Assembly (NCBI RefSeq): GCF_003051005.1
Contig: NZ_QAOW01000007.1
Coordinates: 1 to 64,000 of the forward strand
Source of the DNA: Rhodococcus sp. OK519
GTDB lineage: Bacteria; Actinomycetota; Actinomycetes; Mycobacteriales; Mycobacteriaceae
DNA length: 64,000 nucleotides
Direction: 5' to 3'
The position numbers were made by a program, and so were the translations under genes. Of this stretch, positions 50,380 to 60,030 are shown piece by piece. The stretch's first letter is position 1, and each line of letters starts with the position of its first letter. The notes under the pieces were generated by a model. The model was not told the DNA's origin. It searched no databases and was given only the letters and a program-made list of their open reading frames with translations.

Positions 50380-51426
50380 TCAGTCTTTCTTCAGATCTCG
50401 GTCCCGGCTCGGCTGCACTCGTTTGGGCTCGCCCGGCATCTTCGGATGGTTCGGCGGATACGGCAGATCCCCCAGCCCGTCGGCCAGGTCCCGCTCGGCC
50501 ATCTCGAGCAGCCCCTCGAGCGAATGCGCGACGTCGTCGAGCGTCGCCATCGGGTCTCCGCGGCCGGCGAGTAGTGCCGGAACGGTCGCGATGGTGAAGT
50601 CGTCGGGCTCGATCGACGCGAGTTCCGCCCAGGTCACCGGAGTCGAAACCGTCGCGATCGGGGTGTTACGGGCCGAGTACGCCGACGCGATGGTCTTGTC
50701 GCGCGCGTTCTGGTTGAAGTCGAGGAAGATGCGCTTGCCCCGTTCCTCCTTCCACCAGTGAGTGGTGGCCCGGTCGCCGCTGCGCCGCTCGATCTCCCGG
50801 CACAGCGCGATACCGGCGCGGCGCACCTCGACGAAATCCCAGCGCGGCTCGATCCGGATGTAGACGTGCAGGCCGCGACCGCCCGACGTCTTGGGGAACC
50901 CGATGAGGCCCAGTTCGTCGAGCAGCGGTTGCATGACGTCGAGCGCGACGCGGCGGGCGTCGTCGAAGTCGGTGCCGGGCTGCGGGTCGAAGTCGATCCG
51001 CAACTCGTCCGGGTGCTCGACGTCGGGGCAGCGCACCGCCCACGGATGGAATGTGACGGTGCCGAGGTTGGCGGCCCACACGATGTCGGCGGCGCTGCGG
51101 ACCCGCAGCACGTCCGCGGTGCGCTTCGACGGGAACGTCACCTCGCACGACGCGACGTGTTCGGGCCGCTTGGCCGGCACCCGCTTCTGGTAGATCTCCT
51201 CGCCCTCGACACCGTCCGGGTACCGCTGCAGGTGGGTGGGCCGGTCGTGCAGTGCCCGCAAGAGTTCACCGCCGGTCGCGACCTGGAGGTAGTACTCGAC
51301 GAGGTGGCGTTTGGTGCCGCCCTCGGGGCCCAGCCGCGGGTAGTAGATCTTGTCGGGATTCGACAGCCGGACGGCCACGCCGTCGACGTCGAGTTCCTCC
51401 GCCGGAGAACGCTTGGTGGCCGCCAT
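50380..51426 (-). CDS. Primase-polymerase (LigD PolDom-like)
   Basis: A 348-residue archaeo-eukaryotic primase-type polymerase. The metal-binding DFDPQPG (Asp145, Asp147), KTSGGRGLHVYI and IFLDFNQNARDKTIASAY motifs are those of LigD polymerase domains and their stand-alone relatives. In M. tuberculosis the corresponding stand-alone gene (Rv3730c) neighbours ligC; here it starts three bases after the LigC-like gene on the same strand. Work on the mycobacterial protein points to short-gap filling with ribonucleotides in excision repair. AGGAGA inside the ligase end provides the ribosome site. Confidence 0.92.
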   Translation of the reverse strand: MAATKRSPAEELDVDGVAVRLSNPDKIYYPRLGPEGGTKRHLVEYYLQVATGGELLRALHDRPTHLQRYPDGVEGEEIYQKRVPAKRPEHVASCEVTFPSKRTADVLRVRSAADIVWAANLGTVTFHPWAVRCPDVEHPDELRIDFDPQPGTDFDDARRVALDVMQPLLDELGLIGFPKTSGGRGLHVYIRIEPRWDFVEVRRAGIALCREIERRSGDRATTHWWKEERGKRIFLDFNQNARDKTIASAYSARNTPIATVSTPVTWAELASIEPDDFTIATVPALLAGRGDPMATLDDVAHSLEGLLEMAERDLADGLGDLPYPPNHPKMPGEPKRVQPSRDRDLKKD

Positions 51427-51429
51427 GGT

Positions 51430-52512
51430 TCAGCTCTCTCCTGTGAGTACGTCTGCGAGGTCGTAGCGCAGCGGGACCTCGAGTTGCTCGAACGTGCACG
51501 ACTCCGGGGCCCGGTCCGGGCGCCACCGCAGGAACCGCGCGGCGTGCCGGAACCGTACCCCGGCCTGGCTTCCGCGCTCTCCGAGTCCGCCCTCCATCTG
51601 GTCGTAGGCGACCTCGAGGACCCGTTCGGGACGCAGCGGCACCCAACTGCGGTCGGCGCTCGACCGCCACCGGGTGGCCTCTCCCTCGGCGACGACGTCG
51701 TCACCCACCCGCAGCGGTTCGAGTTCGGCGAGCAGTTCGACGCGGCGCTTGGCGGTGAATGCCGAAGCGCCCCCGACCATGTGCAGTTCGCCACCGTCGT
51801 ACAGCCCCAGCAGGATCGAGCCGATGCCCGGCTGACTCTTGTGCGGTCGGTAGCCGATCGCCACGACATCCGCGGTACGAGAGTGCTTGACCTTCACCAT
51901 CTCCCGCTTGTTCGGCAGATAATGACCGTCGAGTCGTTTGGCAACGACACCGTCGAGCCCGGCGCCCTCGAAGGTCTCGAACCAACGCTCGGCCACCTCG
52001 GCATCGAGCGTCGCGGCGGTGACGTGACAGCGGATCCCGCCGCCGACGGCCCCCAACAGCGCCTCCCGGCGTTCCGCGAAGGCACGCTTCGTGAAGTCGT
52101 CGTCGCCGAGCGCCAACAGATCGAAACCGATGAACTGCGCCGGGGTCTCGGCGGCGAGCAGGCGCACCCGGCTGTCCGCCGGATGGATCCGCTCGGACAG
52201 CGAACCCCAGTCCAGCCGGGTGCGGCCACCGATCTCGCGCGGCACCACCAGTTCACCGTCGACGACGCACCGCGGCGGCAGTTCCTCCCGCACCGCGTCC
52301 ACCATCTCGGGAAAGTACCGGGCCAGGTCCTTGCCGCCACGCGAACCGAGGACGACATCGTCGCCGTCGCGGAACACGATGGCACGGAATCCGTCCCATT
52401 TCGGTTCGTACGACCACACGGGTTCACCGGCGGGTTGCTCGGGCACTCCCGATGCGGCCTTGGCCAGCATCGGTTGCAGGGGCGGCGCGATCGGGAGATC
52501 CACGGGGTCCAT
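51430..52512 (-). CDS. ligC: ATP-dependent DNA ligase, LigC type
   Basis: A 360-residue ligase with the adenylation motif EPKWDGFRA (Lys38), GSRGGKDLARYFPE, VDGELVVP, GLDGVVAKRLDG and VKVKHSRTADVVAIGY (motifs III to V), then an OB domain. Absence of a nuclease or polymerase domain marks it as LigC and not LigD. It seals nicks after gap filling by the adjacent polymerase. ATG at 52512 gives the family length; the ribosome site is weak. No ku gene is in the window, in line with a repair role separate from end joining. Confidence 0.92.
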   Translation of the reverse strand: MDPVDLPIAPPLQPMLAKAASGVPEQPAGEPVWSYEPKWDGFRAIVFRDGDDVVLGSRGGKDLARYFPEMVDAVREELPPRCVVDGELVVPREIGGRTRLDWGSLSERIHPADSRVRLLAAETPAQFIGFDLLALGDDDFTKRAFAERREALLGAVGGGIRCHVTAATLDAEVAERWFETFEGAGLDGVVAKRLDGHYLPNKREMVKVKHSRTADVVAIGYRPHKSQPGIGSILLGLYDGGELHMVGGASAFTAKRRVELLAELEPLRVGDDVVAEGEATRWRSSADRSWVPLRPERVLEVAYDQMEGGLGERGSQAGVRFRHAARFLRWRPDRAPESCTFEQLEVPLRYDLADVLTGES

Positions 52513-52585
52513 AGTGACACCCGTTCGCCGTCTGCGCGCTGGTTCGGCGCTGCTCACCGGTGCGATGAGCAGCGCCGACAGTCGA

Positions 52586-53113
52586 TCAGCCGTTCGCCGC
52601 AGGCGTTTCGAGTACCGAGACGACCGGCGTGGGATTGCGCGTCAGGTCCAGCACCGGGCAGTGCGCCTCGGCTGCCGCGTGCAGTTCCAGGTAGCGCTCA
52701 CGCGATTCCGGGCCGTCGATCGTCACGACGACACGAACCTCACCGAACCCCGGACGGACGGCGTCTTCGAAACCGAAGAAGCCGCGGACGTCCAGGTCGC
52801 CTTCGGCGCGCGCCTTGATGTCGTCGACCCGGATTCCGAGGCGCTCGGCCCAGAACCGGTACGTCACCACATGGCAGGACAGCAGCGACGCCAGGTAGTA
52901 CTCCACCGGGTTGGGCGCGGAGTTGTCACCGCCGAGGGCCGGCGGCTCGTCGACCTCCACCGAGTACTTGCCCAGCGAGACGGTGCTGGCGACGGCGTCG
53001 TGCGCCCGGGCTTTCGCCCGGAACACGACGTGAGCCTTGGATACGTCGTCCGCGACCGCGTCGGCGGTGGCGGCCACGATGGCGGACAGATGTGAAACGG
53101 AAGCTGTGGTCAT
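52586..53113 (-). CDS. OsmC-family thiol peroxidase
   Basis: A 175-residue OsmC/Ohr-fold protein with the two redox cysteines in LASLLSCHVVTYR (Cys80) and AEAHCPVLD (Cys152), plus the GGDNSAPNPVEYYL segment. The family reduces organic hydroperoxides, typically with lipoylated proteins. It reads more like OsmC than Ohr. No ohrR gene is adjacent, but an OhrR-like MarR is encoded 44 kb to the left. ATG at 53113 follows an AGG at fair spacing. The gap to CorA (196 bases) shows no gene. Confidence 0.9.
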   Translation of the reverse strand: MTTASVSHLSAIVAATADAVADDVSKAHVVFRAKARAHDAVASTVSLGKYSVEVDEPPALGGDNSAPNPVEYYLASLLSCHVVTYRFWAERLGIRVDDIKARAEGDLDVRGFFGFEDAVRPGFGEVRVVVTIDGPESRERYLELHAAAEAHCPVLDLTRNPTPVVSVLETPAANG

Positions 53114-53309
53114 GCGAGAACCTGTCGTGAGCGTGCGGATTCCGGGCGCCCGAGAGCACCCGGCGAAGGGTCGTCGGGGTCGGTCAGGACCGACGACAAC
53201 CGGACGTGCACACCAGCGCGAAATCGACGTGGCGACGCCGCGTCAGCAGCCTCCCGAGGTCGATCGTGCGCAGTCCCGTCACAGCCGAGACTGTAACGCG
53301 CCGAACGCG

Positions 53310-54470
53310 CTACAACCAGCCGCGTTTCTTGAAGATCGTGTAGAGCCCGGCGCAGGTCAGGAACATCAGCATCAGTGCCAACGGATAGCCGCCCACCCAT
53401 TGCAGTTCCGGCATGTGCTCGAAGTTCATGCCGTACACGGTGCCGATCAAGGTGGGCGCGAACAGGATCGCCGCCCAGGAGGAGACCTTCTTGATTTCCT
53501 CGTTCTGCGCGTAGCTGGCCTGCGTCAGGTTGCGCATCTCCTCGTTCTGCGCCTGCGAGACCAGGGTGGCGTTGAGGGCGAGGATGCTGCCGAGCAGTTC
53601 CCGGAAGCCGTCGACCCGCTCGACCACCGTCGTCGCGTGGTCGGTGACGTCGCGCAGGTAGCGCTGCAGTTCCTCGTCGGTGTTGTACTTGTCGAAGCCC
53701 GCGGACAGCGCGCGCAGCATCCCGAGGAGCGGCTTGGTGGCGCGCTGGAACTCGACGACCTCACGCGAGAGTTCGTAGATGCGCCGCGACACCATCGGGT
53801 CGCCGCTGAACACCTCGGTCTCGATCTCGTCGATGTCGTTCTGCAATCCCGCGACGACGGGCGCGTACCCGTCGACGACGGCGTCGAGGATCGCGTACAG
53901 CACGGCCTCGGGGCCCAGCTCGAGCAGTTCGGGGTCGCTCTCCATCCGCTCGCGCACGTTCGACAGGTCGGGCGACTCGCTGTGCCGGACGGTGAGCACG
54001 AAGGTGGGACCGCAGAAGATGTGCAGCTCGCCGAAGTCGACGGACTCCGACTCGTCGAGGTAGCGCGCGGCACGCAGCACGACGAACAGCGTGTCGCCGT
54101 AGCGCTCGAGCTTGGGGCGCTGATGCGCGGCGATCGCGTCCTCGACCGCCAGCTCGTGAAGATCGAACTGCTCTGCCGCAGCGTGCAGTTGGGTATCCGA
54201 CGGACGGTAGAGACCGATCCACGCCATCGACGACGCGTCAGGCAGGCTCGCGAGAGCCTCCGCCAGGGTCTCGGGCGAGGCGATGCGCCGGCCGTCGCGG
54301 TACACCGCACTGTTGACGACGCTGGGCTCCACCACACCGTCCTGCGGCGACGCGGGCACGGGCTGCCCCGGATGGCGAGGGGCCATCGAATGCTCGGGCG
54401 AGACGACGTCGTCGGCGGTGCCGGCGGCACGGCGAGGAAGGATCGAGCGGATCGGACGCATTTCACGCAT
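53310..54470 (-). CDS. corA: CorA-family magnesium/cobalt transporter
   Basis: A 386-residue protein with a large acidic cytoplasmic domain, a long helix and two C-terminal membrane helices. The signature YGMNFEHMPEL follows the first membrane helix and marks the pore mouth. The C-terminal FKKRGWL is basic, as usual. The start is uncertain: ATG at 54470 (MREMRPIRSILPRR) fits relatives, while GTG at 54530 would add 20 residues; neither has a strong ribosome site. It forms a pentameric channel for Mg2+ in the cytoplasmic membrane. The 244 bases upstream hold only a doubtful 46-codon frame. Confidence 0.93.
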   Translation of the reverse strand: MREMRPIRSILPRRAAGTADDVVSPEHSMAPRHPGQPVPASPQDGVVEPSVVNSAVYRDGRRIASPETLAEALASLPDASSMAWIGLYRPSDTQLHAAAEQFDLHELAVEDAIAAHQRPKLERYGDTLFVVLRAARYLDESESVDFGELHIFCGPTFVLTVRHSESPDLSNVRERMESDPELLELGPEAVLYAILDAVVDGYAPVVAGLQNDIDEIETEVFSGDPMVSRRIYELSREVVEFQRATKPLLGMLRALSAGFDKYNTDEELQRYLRDVTDHATTVVERVDGFRELLGSILALNATLVSQAQNEEMRNLTQASYAQNEEIKKVSSWAAILFAPTLIGTVYGMNFEHMPELQWVGGYPLALMLMFLTCAGLYTIFKKRGWL

Positions 54471-54714
54471 ACGAATACGGCTTTCGGGAAGGCCCGCAGC
54501 GGCACCGTCTGTCACGGTGGACGCGGACACCAGTCGAACGCCACCCCCGATGAGGATGGCGCGGAATTGTCCTGTTTCAGCTGGTACTCGGAGGTTGGCT
54601 ACTCATGACTAGCCCCACCTCCTCTTCCTCGAAGCCCCCGACCGTGCGCGGGCAGGGAGTCGATCCGAACGTCGACACCCTACTCCCGCATCTACTCGGG
54701 CGACAACCGGACGG

Positions 54715-55242
54715 TCAGTCGATGCGTTCCATTTCCGACCGATAGCGCGCCGCGTTCGCGACGTAGGTGGCGGCCCCGCGCCGGATTCCTTCCGCGAATA
54801 TTTCCGGATTCGGATGCGGCACAACAGATGCCGGCGCGCCCAGCGCCCGCGACCGCGGCGGCACGACCGTCCCCTCGGTGAGCAGTGCGGCCGCGCCGAC
54901 GAGGCTGCCTGTGCCCACCACCACTCGCTGCAGGCTCGTGGACATCGATCCGATCAGGCACCCGTCCTCGACGATCGCCCCCTCGAGATGGGCGTTGTGC
55001 CCCACCACACATTCCGCACCGACGATCGTCGGCCACTCGCGGGAGGTGTGGAGCACGGTGCCGTCCTGGATCGAGGTGCGGGCCCCGACGCGAATCGTCC
55101 CGTAGTCGGCCCGCAGCACCGCCGACGGCCAGATCGACGCCTCGGCACCGATCGTGACGGCGCCCACGACGACCGCATCGGGATGCACGAACGCGGCCGG
55201 GTGGATGTCGGGAACCAGCTCACCGAGTCGGTAGATTGCCAC
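54715..55242 (-). CDS. Gamma carbonic anhydrase-like hexapeptide protein
   Basis: A 175-residue left-handed beta-helix protein. The zinc-type His residues are His65 (TVLHTSREW), His82 and His85 (VGHNAHLEGA), matching the gamma carbonic anhydrase arrangement across trimer faces. The acid-loop residues of the archetype are not evident, as in most of the YrdA/PaaY-like branch, so activity is uncertain. The GTG start has AAAGG upstream. It lies 42 bases downstream of the FCD-GntR gene on the same strand and may be co-transcribed with it. Confidence 0.88.
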   Translation of the reverse strand: MAIYRLGELVPDIHPAAFVHPDAVVVGAVTIGAEASIWPSAVLRADYGTIRVGARTSIQDGTVLHTSREWPTIVGAECVVGHNAHLEGAIVEDGCLIGSMSTSLQRVVVGTGSLVGAAALLTEGTVVPPRSRALGAPASVVPHPNPEIFAEGIRRGAATYVANAARYRSEMERID

Positions 55243-55284
55243 GTGGAAAACGCCTTTCGGACAAGAGATGTACTTCCGGAACTT

Positions 55285-55992
55285 CTACCCGGCGTGCGCC
55301 TTGCCATCGGCATCGGCCCGGCGTTCGTGCACCCCGGCAACGAACAGGTCCAGGTGACCACACGTGCCGCGCATCGCCAGCGACTCGTCGCCCCGCACGA
55401 TCCCGTCGACGACGTTCCGGTGGTACCCGGCCCCGAGTTCCGGTTCGTGAACACCCTCGGTGAAGTCGTACGTGGCTCGCAGCGGCTCCGAGAGGCCGGC
55501 AAACAGTTCGTCGAGAACCGGGTTGTGGGCTGCAGCGACGACCGCGACATGGAACGCGAGATCGGCGTCGGCGAACGCCGCGCCGTCGCCGCTGCGGCCG
55601 GTCTCGTTCCGCAGATCGAGAGCCTCTCGCAGACGTCGTATGTCGTCCTCGGTGCGGCGGATACACGCGAGTCGGACCGCCTCGAGTTCGAGCGCCCGGC
55701 GGACCTCGTAGACGTGGAGCATCTCCGAGACGGCGACCTGCCGGGTCAGGAGTCCACCGATGTCGGTGCGCGCGCAGACGTACGTCCCGTCCCCGCGTCG
55801 GATCTCCAGGATCCCGGTGGAGGTGAGGCACTTGATCGCTTCACGCAAGGTGTTGCGTCCCACGCCGAGCAGCTCGGCCAGTTCGGGTTCGGTGGGAATG
55901 CGTTCGCCGATCGACCAGTCTCCCGACGCGATCCGGGCGCGCATCCAGTCCAGCGCCTGCTGGTAAGCCGATTCCCTCTGCACAACCGTCAC
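55285..55992 (-). CDS. GntR-family regulator, FadR/FCD subfamily
   Basis: A 235-residue regulator: winged helix (about 8-75; LLGVGRNTLREAIKCLTSTG, then LEIRRGDGTYV) and FCD helical domain with DADLAFHVAVVAAAHNPVL and the later GYHRNVVDGI, which carry metal/ligand His residues. GTG at 55992 is preferred (AGGA upstream, family length); ATG at 56040 would add 16 residues but lies inside the operator-like palindrome. It faces the MFS gene at 56066 across nested palindromes, so control of that exporter and of itself is likely. Confidence 0.9.
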   Translation of the reverse strand: MTVVQRESAYQQALDWMRARIASGDWSIGERIPTEPELAELLGVGRNTLREAIKCLTSTGILEIRRGDGTYVCARTDIGGLLTRQVAVSEMLHVYEVRRALELEAVRLACIRRTEDDIRRLREALDLRNETGRSGDGAAFADADLAFHVAVVAAAHNPVLDELFAGLSEPLRATYDFTEGVHEPELGAGYHRNVVDGIVRGDESLAMRGTCGHLDLFVAGVHERRADADGKAHAG

Positions 55993-56032
55993 GAGTTCAT
56001 CCTCACACGAGCCTCTGCCCCACCGTCGTCGA

Positions 56033-56065
56033 GAATACATAGGACGTCCTACGTAGGATGTATTC
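56033..56065. promoter_or_regulatory. Nested palindromic operator between GntR and MFS genes
   Basis: Outer 8-base arms (56033-56040 and 56058-56065) enclose two overlapping perfect 12-bp palindromes, TAGGACGTCCTA (56040-56051) and TCCTACGTAGGA (56047-56058). TAGGAT (56054-56059) is a possible -10 for the MFS gene, seven bases before its GTG, which would make that transcript leaderless. A bound dimer would block both promoters. Confidence 0.75.
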
Positions 56066-57388
56066 GTGCCGCCGACGACCTTCCGATCACAGACGACCCC
56101 GACGACCGCGACGACCCCGACGACCGCGACGACCGCGACCGCCCACCCTTCCGGCACGCGCTGGCCGGCACGCCACTTCCACGGCGTCGGGTACGTGCTC
56201 GCAATCCTCCTGGTCGGCGCAAACATGCCGACCGCGCTGTACGGCATCTACCGCGAGGACTTCGGATTCAGCCCCGTCACGCAGACGGTGATCTTCGCGA
56301 TCTACGCGGCGGCACTGGTGCCCGCACTCTTCCTCTTCGGCCCACTGTCGGACCGAGTGGGTCGCCGACCGGTTCTGGCGACAGCCCTCGTAGCGGGCCT
56401 CGCCGGGGTGGCCGTGCTCGTCGTGGCCGACGCGACCGCCTGGTTGATCGTCGGGCGGGTCCTCCAGGGACTGTCGGTCGGAGCCTGCTCGGCCGCCGGT
56501 GCCGCGGCGCTCCTGGACCACGTTCCGATGGGCAATCCCGTGCGCGCCGCCCGCGCTGCGACGGCGAGCACGGCGGCCGGCGCGGCGCTCGGCCCACTCC
56601 TCGCCGGCGCTATCGCCGAGTACCTGCCCCACCCGACGGCACTTCCGTACATATTCTTCGCAGTGGCCCTCGTCCCGGGCGTCGTCGCGCTCGTCCTGCT
56701 TCCCGAACAGTCGGCGCCCCGACGCCGTGGACCGAGTGACGGCACCCCGCGCCGCCTCTTCGAGATCCCCCGCCTGCCGCGCGAGATCCGCTCGGTGTTC
56801 GTCCGGGCGACACTTCCCGCCGCGATCGCCTGGGCCACGGTGGGCCTGTTCCAGTCGGTGGTTCCGTCGTGGATCGCGCAACTGCTCGGGATGTCGAACC
56901 TGCTGATCGGCGCCGCGGCCGCGGCCCTGGTGATGTCCTGCTCGGTGGCTGCCCAGCTGAGCATGCGGGGCCTCGACCCCCTGGTGGCACAGCGCATCGG
57001 GACCGTCCTCATGTTCGCCGGGATGGTGGGCCTGTTCGTCGTCGATCGGTTCCCGAGCCTGCCGCTGTTGATCGTGGTGTCGATCGTCGTGGGGATGGGG
57101 CACGGCCTCGCCTTCGCCGGCGGCATGCAGCGGGTGAGCGCGGTCGTCGCGACGCGCGCCCGCGAGTCCAGCGGTGCGGTCCTCGCCGCGTTCTTCACGT
57201 TCACCTACGTCGGGCTCGGTGTGCCGGCCGTCGCGGCGGGGCTGCTGGTCACCTATCAGGGCATGTCCGCCGCGGTTGCCGAGTTCTCCGTCGCTGCGGC
57301 GATCGTGAGCCTGATCGCGCTGGCGCTGAACATGATCCGACGATCCGATGGCGTGGAGTCACCCGGGGCCGACAGCGCTAGGGAATGA
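56066..57388 (+). CDS. MFS transporter
   Basis: A 440-residue transporter with about twelve membrane helices. GPLSDRVGRRPVL (loop 2-3) and AGAALGPLLAGAIAEY (helix 5) are typical of drug:H+ antiporter-1-type MFS proteins. The N-terminus before the first helix is a Thr-rich repeat (TTPTTATTPTTATTATA) encoded by near-perfect GACGACC-type DNA repeats. The GTG at 56066 directly abuts the operator region and has no ribosome site, pointing to a leaderless mRNA; an internal start after the repeat is possible. It probably exports a toxic compound sensed by the divergent GntR regulator. It overlaps the convergent LuxR gene by 11 bases. Confidence 0.87.
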   Translation: MPPTTFRSQTTPTTATTPTTATTATAHPSGTRWPARHFHGVGYVLAILLVGANMPTALYGIYREDFGFSPVTQTVIFAIYAAALVPALFLFGPLSDRVGRRPVLATALVAGLAGVAVLVVADATAWLIVGRVLQGLSVGACSAAGAAALLDHVPMGNPVRAARAATASTAAGAALGPLLAGAIAEYLPHPTALPYIFFAVALVPGVVALVLLPEQSAPRRRGPSDGTPRRLFEIPRLPREIRSVFVRATLPAAIAWATVGLFQSVVPSWIAQLLGMSNLLIGAAAAALVMSCSVAAQLSMRGLDPLVAQRIGTVLMFAGMVGLFVVDRFPSLPLLIVVSIVVGMGHGLAFAGGMQRVSAVVATRARESSGAVLAAFFTFTYVGLGVPAVAAGLLVTYQGMSAAVAEFSVAAAIVSLIALALNMIRRSDGVESPGADSARE

Positions 57389-58229
57389 GTCCCTGCCGCC
57401 GCGCGACCACGACGGCCTCGTGCCGGCTGCGCACCTCGAGCTTCGACATGATGTTGCGCATGTAGCTCTTGACGGTGTCCAGGCGCAGCCCCAACCGCTC
57501 GGCGATCTCCGCGTTGCGGCAGCCGAGTGCGACGTGGACGAGCACCTCGAATTCGCGCGGCGAGAGCACCACGTCGCCGGGCCGAGACTCACCGGCGGTG
57601 AGCCCGCGCAGTTTCTCCTCGACGGCCTGGACCTCGGCGCTGAGCGCGGCGTCGTCGAGTCGGTCTGCAATGGTCCGCAGCGTCAGATAGGCCTCGGTGA
57701 TGCCCTCGGACAGCTTCGGGTCACGGAACGCGACGGGCACGGTGCGGGAGTTCTCGATCATTTCGAGCCGCCGGTCCACCTCGTCCCGGATCTCGATCTC
57801 CCGCGCGAGCTTGTGCGCCGACCGCATCACCGTCTCGGCGGTCACGTCGCCGATCGGGAGGTTGGCCCGCAGCCCTCCGTACACCGCGGCACGGGTGCTC
57901 CCGCGCACTACGACCGGTGCCGCGAACAGGGACTCGATCCCCTCGCTTGCCACCTCGTGGTCGTAGTCGTGCGTGATGTGCCGGGAGTGGGCGTAGTCCT
58001 GGACCGCGCCGGGCCGCTGCTCGGCCATGACTCGACCACCCAGTCCGCATTCGGTGTCGATCACGAGATCGCGGAGCATCGGGCCGCGGGTGCCGACGAA
58101 CCCCGACAACCTCAGACTCGGCCCGTCGACCATGCCCCCGAACAGCACCGGCAGCGTCGTGCTGGTGCGCAGATACCGCAGTTCGGCGCGGATCGCGTCC
58201 TCGTCACTCGGTCTCAGGGTCTCGGTCAT
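57378..58229 (-). CDS. GAF-LuxR transcriptional regulator
   Basis: A 283-residue protein with a GAF-like sensor domain (about 30-180; GLGGRVMAEQRPGAVQDYAH) and a C-terminal LuxR helix-turn-helix (LSPREFEVLVHVALGCRNAE, then RLDTVKSYMRNIMSKLEV). This plan is common next to fadD and aromatic-acid genes in actinobacteria. ATG at 58229 has no clear ribosome site; in-frame GTG codons at 58274 and 58283 are alternatives. It is divergent from fadD, its probable target, with 148 bases between in which only an imperfect GTAACG-CC-CGTCAC dyad (58341-58354) stands out. Confidence 0.85.
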   Translation of the reverse strand: MTETLRPSDEDAIRAELRYLRTSTTLPVLFGGMVDGPSLRLSGFVGTRGPMLRDLVIDTECGLGGRVMAEQRPGAVQDYAHSRHITHDYDHEVASEGIESLFAAPVVVRGSTRAAVYGGLRANLPIGDVTAETVMRSAHKLAREIEIRDEVDRRLEMIENSRTVPVAFRDPKLSEGITEAYLTLRTIADRLDDAALSAEVQAVEEKLRGLTAGESRPGDVVLSPREFEVLVHVALGCRNAEIAERLGLRLDTVKSYMRNIMSKLEVRSRHEAVVVARRQGLIP

Positions 58230-58377
58230 CTGTTCGTTCGGCGCGTTCTCGGTCGATAGGGGGCCGGGCCTCACGTCGAGTACCCACTTCAGAGGGTAGC
58301 GGCCACGGAACCCGCGCCCATAGCGTCGCCCCGGCGGTCTGTAACGCCCGTCACCTGTCGCCACCCCGGAGGTACCC

Positions 58378-59982
<1,605 letters not shown>

Positions 59983-59989
59983 CGTGAGC

Positions 59990-60020
59990 GGTGGCCTGCG
60001 GACCGGATCCGCAGGCCACC
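59990..60020. terminator. Bidirectional terminator hairpin
   Basis: A perfect 13-bp stem (arms 59990-60002 and 60008-60020, five-base loop) sits between the convergent ligase and acyl-CoA dehydrogenase genes. No T-run. Confidence 0.82.
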
Positions 60021-60030
60021 ACCGCACCGT

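Noticed and set aside
50758-52818. A 680-codon plus-strand frame opposite PolDom and LigC
   Set aside because: Antisense shadow; both minus-strand genes have complete catalytic motifs.
54605-54745. A 46-codon plus-strand frame (MTSPTSSSSKPPTV start) with a GGAGG upstream
   Set aside because: The ribosome site is 11 or more bases away, the product is low-complexity and it overlaps the end of the carbonic anhydrase-like gene; not enough to call a gene.
57348-58259. A 303-codon plus-strand frame opposite the GAF-LuxR gene
   Set aside because: Translation is His/Asp/Arg-rich and featureless, while the minus strand encodes a clear LuxR helix-turn-helix.
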